From contig BDSI01000218.1 of the NCBI GenBank assembly GCA_003117195.1, forward strand, positions 1 to 64,000: a DNA stretch of 64,000 bases, written 5' to 3'. The DNA comes from Eudorina sp. 2006-703-Eu-15 (Eukaryota; Chlorophyta; Chlorophyceae; Chlamydomonadales; Volvocaceae). The position numbers and the translations under genes are program-made. The notes under the pieces are model-generated. The model was not told the DNA's origin. It worked only from the letters and a program-made list of their open reading frames with translations, and did no database searches. Positions 1 through 25,838 of this stretch are shown piece after piece (the first letter of the stretch is position 1; each line of letters opens with the position of its first letter).

Positions 1-892
1 ATCGTACCAGTGCCCCTATGCCGGGGACGGATTACAGCGCCGATACGGGCGGGTGGCTGCCTGAGCGGCGGTGTTGCATCGTACGTGCCCTTGCCGGGGA
101 AGGATTACAGCGCCGATACGGGCGGGTGTGGCTGCCTGAGCGGCGGTGTTGCATCGTACTTGTGCCCCTATGCCGGGGAGGATTACAGCGCCGATACGGG
201 CGGGTGTGGCTGCCTGAGCGGCGGTGTTGCATCGTACCAGTGCCCCTATGCCGGGGAACGGATTACAGCGCCGATACGGGCGGGTGTGGCTGCCTGAGCG
301 GCGGTGTTGCATCGTACCAGTGCCCCTATGCCGGGGAAGGGATTACAGCGCCGATACGGGCGGGTTCGGCTGCCTGAGCGGCGTTGTTGCATCGTACTAG
401 TGCCCCTATGCCGGGGAACGGATTACAGCGCCGATACGGGCGGGTGTGGCTGCCTGAGCGGCGGTGTTGCATCGTACTTGTGCCCCTATGCCAGGGAAGG
501 GATTACAGCGCCGATACGGGCGGGTATGGCTGCCTGAGCGGCGCAGTTGCATCGTACCAGTGCCCCTATGCCGGGGAACGGATTACAGCGCCGATACGGG
601 CGGGTGTGGCTGCCTGAGCGGCGGTGTTGCATCGTACCAGTGCCCCTATGCCGGGGAAGGGATTACAGCGCCGATACGGGCGGGTTCGGCTGCCTGAGCG
701 GCGTTGTTGCATCGTACTAGTGCCCCTATGCCGGGGAACGGATTACAGCGCCGATACGGGCGGGTGTGGCTGCCTGAGCGGCGGTGTTGCATCGTACTTG
801 TGCCCCTATGCCAGGGAAGGGATTACAGCGCCGATACGGGCGGGTATGGCTGCCTGAGCGGCGCAGTTGCATCGTACCAGTGCCCCTATGCC
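1..892. repeat. 80-bp minisatellite array with higher-order structure
   Basis: Eleven consecutive units of 80 bp, each with a core GATTACAGCGCCGATACGGG followed by a variable end (GTACCAG, GTACTTG or GTACTAG variants). The variants recur every four units: 301-620 is repeated almost exactly from 621 until the array is cut at 892, giving a 320-bp higher-order unit. The array runs off the left edge of the window. Short open frames in it arise only because 80 is not a multiple of three and no stop is fixed; I do not regard them as genes. Confidence 0.97.
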
Positions 893-1362
893 TTGCCCGT
901 CCCCACACAAGCCAACCCCCGCTCGGAAACAGCCAAGCTCCGCGGCCGGCCGCCGCCGAGCCCCATCCCCGCCCGCGCCCTGCCAGGGATGCATTATGAG
1001 TACACTGACCACAGGCACTTGTCAGACTAGCAATCCGATTTCGCATGGCGACGGCGCGGGCCTTGAACCACACCACACTCCTCCTTGCCCGTCCCCACAC
1101 AAGCCAACCCCCGCTCGGAAACAACCAAGCCCCGCGGCCGGCCGCCGCCGAGCCCCATCCCCGCCCGCGCCCTGCCAGGGATGCATTATGAGTACACTGA
1201 CCACAGGCACTTGTCAGACTAGCAATCCGATCTCGCATGGCGACGGCGCGGGCCTTGAACCACACCACACTCCTCCTTGCCCGTCCCCACACAAGCCAAC
1301 CCCCGCTCGGAAACAGCCAAGCCCCGCGGCCGGCCGCCGCCGAGCCCCATCCCCGCCCGCGT
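893..1362. repeat. 192-bp tandem repeat inserted in the minisatellite
   Basis: A 192-bp unit beginning CCTTGCCCGTCCCCACACAA starts at 891, 1083 and 1275. Two copies are complete and the third is cut at about 1362. It interrupts an 80-bp unit directly after CCCTATGCC, so it looks like a later insertion or local duplication. Confidence 0.95.
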
Positions 1363-1800
1363 GGATGCGTACACGGCGATGCTGCTACGTGCCGTTGCGT
1401 ACATGATCGGGGACATATCGCACAGCTAGTATCGGCGAATGTGGCTGCTTGCACGACGGTGTTGCATCGTTCCGTTGGTCGAAGTATCGTGGACGGATCG
1501 CATTGCTGATATGGGCGCATGTGGATGCGCGCACGGCGGTGTTGCACCGTTCCGTTGCGCATTGGATCGGTGACGGTTCACTTTGCTGAGATGGGCGGGT
1601 GTGGCTGCGTGCACGACGGTGTTGCATCGTTCCGTTGCGTATCGGATCGAGGTCGGGTTTCATGGCTTCTATGGGCGAGTGTGGCAGCCTGCGCGGCGGT
1701 GTTGCATCGTTCCGTTGCGTTGTGGATCGAGGTCGGGTTCCATGGCTTACATGGGCGAGTGTGGCAGCCTGCACAGCGGTGTTGCACCGTCGAGTTGCCC
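1363..1800. repeat. Diverged 80-bp minisatellite units
   Basis: Five degenerate copies of the same 80-bp family. The shared core GGTGTTGCATCGT (or GCACCGT) recurs near 1459, 1539, 1618, 1699 and 1780, at 79-81 bp spacing. They diverge more than the units at 1-892, which fits an older edge of the array. Confidence 0.9.
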
Positions 1801-3486
1801 GGAGGGATGGCACACAGAACCGCGGCGGACACACCTTTGTCCGCCCATTTGTCGTTTCAACCTATTCTTGTCATTTGGCATTCCCTGAGTGCAATTGCGA
1901 CACACATCACAGGCCATGGCTGTCACAAGTCGACGACCATGTACGACCCAAGGCTGAAAAGTCAACTTGGAAGACGTCAACACACGCTGTAATACAGGTT
2001 ATTGAACAGTAACAATTTCCTCTCGGAACGGTCTTGGTTCCATTGGATCCAGCAAGGTGTGTCCGAGCACTATCCGCACAGAGCAGGTTCCACTTGATCA
2101 GACTAGAAAGTATTTAAAAACATTTAGGAATACGTTATTGCGTTCATAAAAGGAGTCCTGGAACTCGTGTATACTCTTTGGGTCGCTCCATCCACGGACG
2201 CGTAACCTGTGGAATTGCGGGTGATTCACGCCAGCAACCTGGTCTTCGGATAGAGTAATATATTTTAGATTAAGTTGTCGGGGTTATGCGTCCGTATGCA
2301 AGGGGTTCTGAGGGGTTATACCACCGTCCATAACAAGGTATCTGGATCCCCACGACCGTGACCTACCCAATATTTGCCTACACATCACAGCTGCAATAAC
2401 CAAACGCAGACAAAAGGAAACCATCGCGAACAAGAACCCGACCCAGCTGCTGCACTTACCCACCACACGTCTGAACGCGTGCGGTGCGTGCTAGCCAACA
2501 CCATCCGAACCAGTCCAGGCCGCCTGTACTGATGCACAGACGAAACCCGCACGCACAGCAACCGTCACGAAAGACCCGCCTAGGAAAAAAAACCTGCCAC
2601 GGGCGCCTCCCTAGCTAGGTCCGCCACTGCTTACAGTCCCCAGAATCAGTCAAATCAGGTCAGGTTCAGGCCGCGGGAACGCAAGTAATCGCACTGCTGC
2701 TTAGTTGAACCGCCTGGGTCGTCCGAGCCAAACGCCTCACGCGCTCTCTTGACTCTTGACACCGAAACCTATCCGTACACCTCTACTCCAGGAAACCCCA
2801 CTCCTAGGGGGAACAGCTGCCTAGGTAGACATCAGCACAGAAATTGCTGCTGTACACGTCATTCGCTGTAGTAAGATCCGCGGACCTCCGTTCATTCATC
2901 TTCACTTCGACACGCGCACCATCACCCCCACCCCTCACACACCCCCGGGCTGGGTGTGTCTGGGCTGTTTCTTTTCAACCCCCGGGCCGCTTACTACGGC
3001 ACCTGCACCCCGTTGCCTTTTCGCCGGTCCGTCCGCCGACTCGCTGCACTGCCGCAAACACAATTCACAACCACAGGCTGCACTGGACTGCCCTACTCTG
3101 CCCTGTTTGTGACACAATTCGCGTGGAGGAGGGCTTTCCTCAGCTCACTACCATGCTAGAACTGGGACCCGGCTCGGTTTGCAAGGCTTCTCGAGCGCAT
3201 TTGGGCCCACCGCAACTCAATCGCAACCCCTTCGGTTGGTACGTAGTCTTCTTTCCCTGCTTGCGCAGCGTCATGCAACGAAGTGCTTTTAGGCGTTTTA
3301 GGCGTTCTTGGCGTGGCCTTGGGCCTACGGCTCGTAAGGGTAGTTGTGCAGATATGGGGAAACCCTCCCCCCCAACCATGTAACACATATACACACACCC
3401 CACCAGACTGACCCAGACCCTTACCACCCTGCCCGCAAGCCTCCTCATGCCGTCACTTAACAGCAGCCATCAGTTAACAGCAGCCA
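1801..3486. other. No gene seen; downstream flank of the BEACH-WD40 gene
   Basis: About 1.7 kb without a convincing coding exon on either strand. The part next to 3487 should contain the 3' UTR of the minus-strand BEACH-WD40 gene. The nearest minus-strand TGTAA is at 2635-2631, about 850 bp beyond the stop, so the poly(A) site is uncertain. Confidence 0.6.
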
Positions 3487-16534
<13,048 letters not shown>

Positions 16535-18109
16535 TTCGGACTCATCATCAAACAAATGTCAAGTCTGCCATCACCAGCTACGTACTTGAAGGTTCACGGG
16601 TTTAACGCTGGCCATCGAAATGCTCTGTAAATTGTAGCACAGCAATTGAAGCTTGGTAAAAATTATGAGCTGATATACTGCCTCAGCTCGTTGCTATGCT
16701 GGGATTCTCTTAGCAACGCCAACGTGATTCACGACAGGTGTTAGGCGTTCCCGTGTGTATTTTGTCAGCAAGAACCTGATTACCTCAAGGCGGGACTTCC
16801 TTGCTTTGATTTATGACAAGACTTCTACCCAGAGCTTTTTTCCTGGATGATGACAGTTGTCGGAAAGTCGTTGGCTCGTTGTAAAGCCCAGAGTGAATTC
16901 CGGTCCAAGTACCACTTGCCGCACAATATCTGCTACCTCAGACTTCCAATAGTGTGTCGGCTTTCAGCCTGTGCCCATGCCGCCCTGGCGTGCTCGCGCT
17001 TTCCCCTTCACCTGCTGTACGATAACACTCCTACCGTAATGTTTATCCTACGGCTCAAGTCTGAAAAACTCGCAAGTACAGTAATCACTCGTTTGCCATC
17101 GATCGTACGACATTTATCACCTATCCACGACGATGGTCTGGAGACAACTCACTGCCAGTTGTGCAGCTGTAGTCGCAGGTTCAATTCCTGTACAGATCCC
17201 TGACGGAAGTCGGGTATGAGATAGCAGCTAGTTGCTGAGAGAGGCTTAGTTGATGGGCCGAGATACGCACGCTTGATTGGTGGCGATGCCGAACCCTCAA
17301 ACTCGAAGGATGGTCGGGTGAACGGATATGGCGGAGATCGTGAAACGGTTACGATGGTAACTGGTGCGGGAAGATCGTGATGAGCGGCCTTTGACCGTTG
17401 CGGGGCCACTTGTGACTGGCCGGACGGTCAGTACAACAAGTAACATTCCATTCCATTCCATTCTATCCACGACGAATGAAATCTAAGCACAGGTCCTGGC
17501 CGGTACTGGCGCATTTCGGGTTGCGGACTAAGTATAAGTATGATCACGAATCGTAAGACATCAAACGATCACGGCCCCACACCGCCCAGCCCATGAATCC
17601 CTTCCATAACCTTATACCCTCGCCTACCCTCCGTCCCTTACGAGCCACTCCACGCCGCGCTGCCAAACATTCCACACCGTGCTGCCAACCGCTCCACGCC
17701 CGTGCTGCCAACCGCGCCTTCCTGCCTGTGCTTGCTCTGCCTCGCTCGCCCTCCCTCCGCCTCACTGCCTCGTCCTACGCCTTGCCTGTCGTAACGGCCT
17801 CCGGGCCCCAGGTTGGCTCATTCGCTGCAGTCTGCGGACGCTTTCCTTCTGGAAAGCTGGTGAGCTGCTCTGCGCCTCGCCATCTGGGTTGCCGCCGCGT
17901 GTTTACCGTTTACAAGGTCCGCAGCGCGGTCGCTGTGCCACCTCCTACTATCACCCGCAGAACAGGGCGCCGCCCCTCCACCTCGACCGTACCAGGCGAC
18001 GTTATCTTGTGTCGCGCAACCGCGTGTTGGGTACGCACCCGTAACAACCCCAGGACCATCCTGCCCCCGGTAACCGGTAACAGGCGACCAGCCCAACGCC
18101 GCCGCGTTA
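16535..18109. other. Intergenic between two minus-strand genes
   Basis: Holds the upstream region of the BEACH-WD40 gene and the 3' flank of the F-box gene. The part near 16600-17200 is richer in A+T than the exons. A B-box-like GGTTCAATTCC at 17178-17188 sits in a possible T-arm, but no whole tRNA can be folded. No coding exon recognised. Confidence 0.6.
17910..17914 (-). terminator. Candidate poly(A) signal TGTAA for the F-box gene
   Basis: TGTAA on the minus strand, 196 bp beyond the stop codon at 18110. TGTAA is the usual poly(A) signal in Chlamydomonas and relatives. The motif is short, so chance occurrence is possible. Confidence 0.45.
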
Positions 18110-20301
18110 TCAGCCACCGCCGCCGAGCAGCTCGCACCCGCACCTGCCCCCCGTGGCGGCCTCCGCCACCAGGTTCACCGCCTCCACCTCCCAAGCCAGC
18201 AGCTGCGGAACCACCACCAGCACCACCCAAGGACGCTGCACCGCAACCCCACACCCGCCCTCACACTCGCCCGCGCTCACACGACCCGCGGGACGCACCT
18301 CCCCAACCCCACCCCCAGCCCCGTACCCACTCCCAGGCCCGCCCGCACCGCCAGCATAACCACCATCACCACCATCACTCTCATCACCGCTGCAACACGT
18401 CCCGGGGTTTCCAATCCCATCCTCCCGCGAAGCCGCAGCCGCCCCGGCCGCTGCGTCAATGCGGCCGCCTTCAGCTGTGACTCCGTCGCCCCACGGGTCG
18501 CCCCACGGGTCTCCCCCCAGCGCCATGACCAGCGCCGCCAAGCGCGGCAGCAGCGGCCGCTCCGCCGAGCACGCGCCGTCCTCCTCCACATCCAGCAGCC
18601 GTACCACCCGTAGCGCCGGATGCCCCGCCAGCACCCGCAGTGGCCCAAGCAGGTTCCGTACAGGCTGCAGCGTCAAGGTGCGCAGCTGCTGCAGCCTCCT
18701 CGCCACCACCGCCAGCAGCGCCGCACCGGGCGCCGTGGGCCCGCCGCCAGGCCAAGCGTTCGCGCGATCGCCGCCGTCCAAAGCGCCGCCGGCGCCAGAG
18801 CCCGCATTAGCTGCGCCGGCATCGACTCCCGAATGCAGCTGCTGCTGGCGCTGCTGTTCGTTGTCGCGGCGACGGCGCGCCTCCGCCCGGCGCGCCCCCG
18901 CCGCAGCGTCGCCGGTGTCGGTGTCGACGGCGCCCCAACGCTCCTCGCGAGCGACACCGCGCCGGACATCATATGGTGTAGCGGCGTCGCGATGGAACGT
19001 GTAGTACGACAGGTCCAGATCTAGAAGAGTCACATGCCGTACCGCGGTATCCGCCGCCGCCGCCAGGCGCGATAGGAAGGCGGCGGGGGCCACGCCGCGC
19101 TCCAGGGAGAGGCACAGATCCACACAGGCAGCGGCGGCGGCGGCACCGCCGCCGCCGCTGCCACCCTCCGCAGGGTTGCTGGCGGCCGCCGCCATGTCGC
19201 CGGCGGCCCTGCCGGGCCCTGCCGCTGACGCGGGCCCTTCAGCGCGCTGGCCGTCGTGACCCGGAGGTGCGCTCAAGGCGTCGCTTGCGCGGTTGAAGCG
19301 CTCTAGCAGCTGCAGCAGCGGCCGTTCGTCGTCCCGGCCGATCCGCGCGTTGATCTGATGGCGGCGGGGCAGGCAAGGTGGATCGGGGCCGTCGGCCTAT
19401 GTGAAAGGAACCTAACTGAGCCGAGAGACGCGAAGTTCAGCTTGCGTATGACCGTAGGCGCCAAGTGGGGGCGTGGCGCTCCTACGAGCTGGAGAGACCT
19501 GGCAACCTCCCTCCACACGTCCCCTCCCTCCGATAACCACACACGTCGCACGTTCTAAAACGCCATGAGCCCCCTCCGCCGGACATGCCCCCGGGTAAGA
19601 ACGGCTCGCCACCGTCGCCGCCGGCGCCGCCGCCACCGCCAGCCACAGCCACCGCCTGACCACTTGGCCCTCCGCTGCACACGTCCTAATCGAAAAGGCG
19701 TAGCCTCCATTTGGGGTGCCAAGAGGTCCCCAAGGCGCCTCACCTCCAATCGTCGCAAGCCCACAGCTGCATCGGCCCCTCCGACGTCGTCGCCGCCGCC
19801 GCCGCCGTCGCCGCCACCATCGCTGGCTGCCGCCACTGCCACCGCCATCACCTCACGCCCCCGCGTCGTCGCCGCTGGCGCACGTTGCAAGTCGTGCGCC
19901 ACCGACCTCCGCCACCGGTACGACACCTGACTGGCCAGCGTCGCCGCCACGATGGCATCCGCCCCGCCGTACATCCGCCGAGGTTCCGACGCCGCCAGCA
20001 GCGACCCAGCCTCCCGCCGCCACAGAACTCCTGCGCACGCCGCCGCCGACGACGACGCCATATCCTCCCGGCTCCGTTGGGGAGATGAACCAGCGGGCGG
20101 CGGCGGCAGGCGCAACACCGGACAGCCCACGGCCGGCTTCTGCTGCCGCTGCCTCTGTCCCCAACAAGCGCTGCCTCTTCCTCCTCCTCCTCTGTCGCCG
20201 GTGCTGCAGCACCAGGCCCAGCACGGCGGCGCTGCATCTGGCCATGGGGTGTCCGCCGCACACCCACCCAAGCCCGCCAGCGCCCCGCCGATGCCCCAGC
20301 G

Positions 20302-20349
<48 letters not shown>

Positions 20350-22647
20350 GCGCTCCAGGGAGGCCACAGCACACAAGCGCAGACTCTCCAGGCGATGGAG
20401 CCCCAGCCCCAGCTCGACCAGACACACCACAAGGTCCGGCGGGCAGGCGAGGAAGCGAGGCGCCGGGCTGCCGACCTGCGGCTGCTGATGGAACGGCGTC
20501 GGCGGTGGCTGTGGCGGCGAGTCCGGTGGGTGCCTCCGCCCGGGTGCCGATGGCGCGGCGGCTGCGCCGCCGCCCCATACGTCCCGTGGCTGCGAGTCCG
20601 GCGGATGCTGTTGCGCCCAACTTTCCAGCGGCGGCGGGGGCCGTGGTGGTGGCGGCAGCAGCGGCGGCGGCGGCGGCGGCTCCGCCGCCCAGCAGGTGGC
20701 TTCCTGCCGCGGCCGCCAGGGCAGTACATCGACCGCCAGACGCTCCAGAGAAACCGGCAGGCGCTGCAGCGACTGGCGCAGCGCAGCGGGGCAGGGCATG
20801 GGGCCGCCGCCGGCTCGACCGCCGCCGCCGCCGGGCCCCCGCTGGTCCGGGTGCGGGGCCTCCACGTACCCGGCGGGCAGGGCCCGGAGCACCAGCCCCG
20901 TCAGCCGGGTGTGGCCCCTCAGGTCCAGGACCTAGGGGGGTCGTCACCCGAGCAGCAGTGTAGCATACGACGGCGAGGGGAGGATTGGAATCGGAGGAAA
21001 CTACCATCCAGGAAGCAAGGCGCTCTAAGGGGAAGCGCTGGAACTTGGCGGAGCGCTGTTTGCGTGTGTGCTGAGGGACCCTCAGGCGGAGGGGGAAAGG
21101 TATAATACGCCACCTACGCCACCTATCCCTGCTGCCGCGCCCCGTAGCAGCCGCCGGGTGGCGATCGCGTCGTGCGGTGCACCGGGTTTTCTTCCGTACC
21201 TGCATGCCCTTGTCGTACCCGTCGTGTACGAGCTCCAGGTGCAGGTGCTGCAGGCCGGTCAGGGCCGCCAGGGCCGCCGCCGTGGCCTGGTTGGGGACCA
21301 CGCCCTGGGGATGTACGCGCTCGTACGGCGGGGGCCGGACGCCGCCGGATCCAGGTTCCAAGGGGCAGGGGCGAGGCACGAGGCACGAGGGGAGCAGCGA
21401 GCGCACGACAAGGGTGGACGATGCGCCGCAGGGAAAACCACACCGTGACGCCTGCACGCTTGATACGTGGTTTCTTCGGGTTCTCTGAGGGGTGTCCCAG
21501 AGTTTCCCGCGCCCCCGGGCAGTTTCTCTAGGGTTCCTCTCCTCTCCCCTCTCCCTCAGTCACTGGCCCCCAGTCACTGCCCCCCGCACACCACCCGCCT
21601 CCGCAGTCCTCATTGAGCAGGAGGACCTGCTCGATCCCGATCGCGATTCATGAGCCCTAGCCCCGACGGGGTCCGTAGGAGAGGTCTCCGAGCGCACGTG
21701 GGCTCCTTGCGGTGAGCTGCGCCCGGGCCCCGAAGGGCCTACCCGCTGCTGCCCTGCAACGTCCGCATCGAAGTACACTAGGTTGACGAGGCCTTACATG
21801 TGTTCCGTCATGTCGTTCGGTGCCCGCTATGATGCCTCCCGTGCATACATACCATAATGGCAAGGTATATTCCCGCTTCGGTACGCACCCTCGTGTAGTT
21901 AAACCGCCGCACGGGACACAGGCCCCGGCAGAGCCCCCTCACCGTCAACTGCAGCGCCGTCAGCCGCGTCAGCGGCCTCAGGTCCGGACACCGGGATACC
22001 GTGCCCCGGCCGGCAGACCCCGACCCCAGCCGCAGCGACAGCCGCCGCAGCGCCGGCAGGCCCGCCGCCAGCGCCCGAGCCGCCGAACCGTCGGTCAGCG
22101 CGGCGGCGGGGGCCGCCGTCTCCAGCACCAGCGTGGTCAGCGCGGGGGCCCAGGCCGGCAGCGCGTCGTACAGCTCGTCCAGGTACGGCAGCGGCCAGTC
22201 GGAGAGGTGGAGTTCGCCGAGGGAGGGGAGGGGCCCGAGCGTGGTCAGGCACGCGGACAGGTCGACGCGGCGGGTGAAGTCCTTCGCGTTGACGGGCCGC
22301 AAGCGCAGCCCCTGCAGGCGGCCGAAGCGCCCTCCCAGCAGGCAGGTGGTGCCGTTTCGCTGCAGGGCGAGCATCCATGGCGCCGTGAGAGCAAGGCGGA
22401 GGCGCGTCAGCAGGTGCGAGTCCACGAGCTGCCGTCCCGCGCGGCAGGTGAGGCGCAGGGCCTCGACTGCGCGAGCGGAGAGGCGCGAAGCGATGATGGG
22501 CCAGATGTGCGACGGAAGGTCGAACAGTTTGATATCTGGGGCGGCGGCCGCAGGCTCGTCGTCGGGGCAAGCGTCGATGCAAGTGCAGATGAAGATGCGG
22601 TCGGTGCTGCCAACCGCCCGCGAGTGTCCGGCCTCAGGGAGTGTCAT
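18110..22647 (-). CDS. F-box protein with leucine-rich-repeat-like segments
   Basis: Model (minus): 22647-21943, 21286-21200, 20931-19744, 19354-18110; all introns phase 0, about 1,074 aa. The ATG is at 22647. An F-box-like segment lies near residues 38-75 (LFDLPSHIWPIIASRL, then AVEALRLTCRAGRQLVDS). It is followed by leucine-rich stretches such as LPSLGELHLSDWPLPYL, LTGLQHLHLELVHDGYD and RLTGLVLRALPAGYVE, and late in the protein RHVTLLDLDLSYYTF and LQQLRTLTLQPVRNL. F-box proteins recruit substrates to SCF ubiquitin ligases; the leucine-rich part would be the substrate-binding region (inference). Exon 3 contains a poly-Gly run near 20300-20345 and Pro-rich tracts. Exon 3 could include unrecognised introns, since its latter part is low-complexity. 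It shares a 168-bp divergent upstream region with the FAH gene. Confidence 0.72.
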
Positions 22648-22815
22648 TCTACATTGAACCAGTCATACATAAGTACCAATTAACTCGGAGTCCCAAATTC
22701 ATGCAAGCCGATGTATTACGCAGCCTGTATGGGACGAGCAAGAACGGCAGTTGGTAAATATGTAATACATTATGAAGCGAGATTGAACACCGCTATCTTT
22801 CAAATTTAGATATTA
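22648..22815. promoter_or_regulatory. Divergent promoter region, F-box gene / FAH
   Basis: Only 168 bp separate the start codons of the minus-strand F-box gene and the plus-strand FAH gene, measured from the upstream FAH ATG. The segment is clearly A+T-richer than the flanking exons and should contain both 5' UTRs and core promoters. No certain TATA box can be assigned. Confidence 0.6.
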
Positions 22816-23872
22816 ATGAAATGCTTTAGCAACTTACCTGCATCTTTGCGACTGAGCTTCCGAGCGTACCCGCGAAACCTAGCAACGCTCGCAGCCAACC
22901 GACGAAAGCTTCAGCTGCAGCTGAAGGCTGCTGCCATGGAAAGCTTCGTAGACGTGCCACATGACAGTGACTTTCCCCTAGAGAACCTGCCGTGGGGAGT
23001 CTTCGAGGCGTCGGGCGCCAACGGCATCGAGACCCATGTGGGCGTGGCTCTGGGGGACCACGTCGTCTCCGCCACTGCCCTGCATGTGAGTTACAGCAGG
23101 TGGTAATACATGGCCCCCTGCGACGCGCAACGAACACCCCAGGCTCTGGGGCTACTAGGGCTTCTCTGGGGCTGATTTTAGCTTCTTCAACCCCAGGCGC
23201 TGGCACCCTGCTCTCTTCGCGGAATCGATCCCGCCAAGGACCGTTGGCTGCTCTCGGCGCGGTGGTTGCCGTCCCCGCCCAAGCCCCGCCTGCGCTGCCC
23301 TGATCTCCCAACCGTTTGGCTGTGCCTGTCACGCTGACGCAGGCGAAGGGCTACCTGCGCGACCTGCCTGGGGCACATCCGGATGTGTTTTCAAAGGCGA
23401 GTGCCGTACGATGTTTCCACGGTTCTGGGGTGAGGTGGGGTTGGGTGGGAGAGTGGGTTGCACACGGCAGACCGCCGCGCGCTACGTCATGGAGTAACCG
23501 TCATGGAGTGCCGGACGGCGGCCGGCGGGCTTGGCGTGGCGCCCGGCAGCAGCCGTGCCGCACTTAGCTGGCGTGCTCTTCGCTGAGGGATGTACTACGC
23601 ACCGGGGGAGGGGGGCGAAAGGGAAGGGGAGGGGCCCCGCGGTATGGGGCCCCGGAATCCGGTCTGGTTGGGAGACGTTATTGGGACAATCCAGGCCAGT
23701 AAGGAGGCGACTTTCTTTCGGCGAATTCGACAATTTCTCTTGTCCAGGTGAGGCACTTCCTGCCGTGCTCGCCCCCCTTTCGCTGTGTTTCTGCGTGTGT
23801 GCGATCAAGACAGGTTGCGACCCGCGAACACCGTAGCAAACTTGCCGCGTGCGTGTGTGTTTAGATAAGAGA

Positions 23873-23907
<35 letters not shown>

Positions 23908-24597
23908 TCCATGGTAGGCGCCGCGTGTGTGTGTGTATATGAAAACGATAACTGTGCGTGCTACGACACGTGTCCGCCAGGGCCGTCTCAACGAGTTCAT
24001 GGCGGCCGGCCGGCCCGCCTGGCGAGCTGCGCGGGCAGCTCTGCAGCGGCTGCTGAGCGTTGCGGAGGGCGAGCTCCGAGACCAGCCCGACCTGCGGGCA
24101 CAAGTGCTGCACGAACAGGTACGGCAGAGCCCCTTGTGTGCGCTAGGAGGAGGAGATGGATGAGGAGGATGTGCCCTTGTAACCCGCAAACCCCTCACCC
24201 AGAAACCCCATCTTGCAATCGCGATCTCTCCGTACGCTAGCGACCTCCGCCCCAGAGTCGTCACGCCCGTGACCCAGCTGCTGCTGCTGCCCACCGCCCG
24301 CCCCCCGTACCCGTTTGTACCACTTTCCTGGTATGGACTTGTCGTACCAATGTCCCATACCACCCCCCTCCCTCTCTCGCACCAGTCCGACGTGAGGATG
24401 CTGCTGCCGGCCTCCGTGGGCGACTACACCGACTTCTACGCCTCCCGCCAGCACGCCACCAACGTGGGGGCCATGTTCCGGGGCCCCGCCAACGCCCTCA
24501 ACCCCAACTGGTGGGCGGTGATCCGGCTGAAGGCCCTGGAGCTGGCGCCTGGGGAGGGGTCCAGGGTCTGGGGCCCGGGCATGGGACCGGTCGGTCG

Positions 24598-24653
<56 letters not shown>

Positions 24654-25264
24654 CCAGCCCGGCGACACATACTTACCAATCATTACCGATGAATACCGGA
24701 GATGCAAAGAAAAGAAAACACACGAAGGGCGCAGTGGGGTGCCCTCAGTGGCCTCCTCCTCCTCCTCCTCTTCCTCCTCGCACCACCGGGCCCTCAAGGG
24801 TCACCGAGGGGATCAGGAGGAGGGGGAGGCGGAGGGGGCCTGCGGCAGCGGACGCCTTGGGGGGAGGGCCGGCCGTTCCATCCCGTCGCCCTCAAGTCGC
24901 AGGCCCCGTCATCCCTACGGACACACACACACATACACACACACACACACACACTCGCACCCAACCCGCACTTTGTTGCATTAGGATAGTTTACATAGAT
25001 TCATTCCACTAGTCCCTTGATTTAGTCTACGATACAGCAGCTATTCCGCTGGCGGTTGCTACCGGAGCTCTGGCGCCCGCCTCCGTCCACGGTCGCTCGC
25101 GGATGCGGCTGGTCTGCGTCTATCCTCTACATCGCCGTCACCATTCACTACCATCTGGGTTGTCGGTAATTCGGGCTTCGGGTTCCGGGCATTTCGGGTG
25201 TCATTTACTTCCTTCGCCTACACCGCCTGATACGCTGGACTTCGCTTCTCGCGGCTCAGTTCTC

Positions 25265-25329
<65 letters not shown>

Positions 25330-25799
25330 AATGCCGGCGACTACCCTGCCGCTGGCCTTCCGAATCCGGTTAGGTGGGTATTGTAGCTTTCGGGTTCGCG
25401 TTTGCTGTCCTTTCGCTGCTTTGATCGTGGGTCTGCTGTTGCATCCTTGTTTGCGCACGCCCATCGCCGAGGCGGCGCGGCGCGCACACACGCCTTGGAG
25501 CCCGGACGCTGGCACCATAATCTCGACGTTCCTCCCCAGCTGCATCTCCAGCAACCGGTTTGACCTCGGGCTGGGTCGGGTCCTGCTGTCCCTTGCATGT
25601 CCGTCGCCGCCCCGCGTAAGCCGCCCGCACAGCCGCGACTATCCCTTACGGGGACACAATGTCTTTGCTTCTGCTTTATCGCATGTCGCCCCTCTTTTCT
25701 ATATACACGTCCCCGGCCTGTCGGCAATGCGCAGCCCACGGCCTCACTCGTCCGCGTGCGCAATTAGGGTCCTCGCAAGTCGTGTCTCTCGGTTTATTT

Positions 25800-25838
<39 letters not shown>

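Noticed and set aside
1..892. Regular direct repeats that might suggest a CRISPR array
   Set aside because: Units are contiguous 80-bp tandem copies without unique spacers, in a eukaryotic nuclear context.
726..1562. Long minus-strand open frame (278 codons) over the repeats
   Set aside because: It is produced by repeat units with few stops; the translation just repeats the tandem arrays and starts and ends within repeats.
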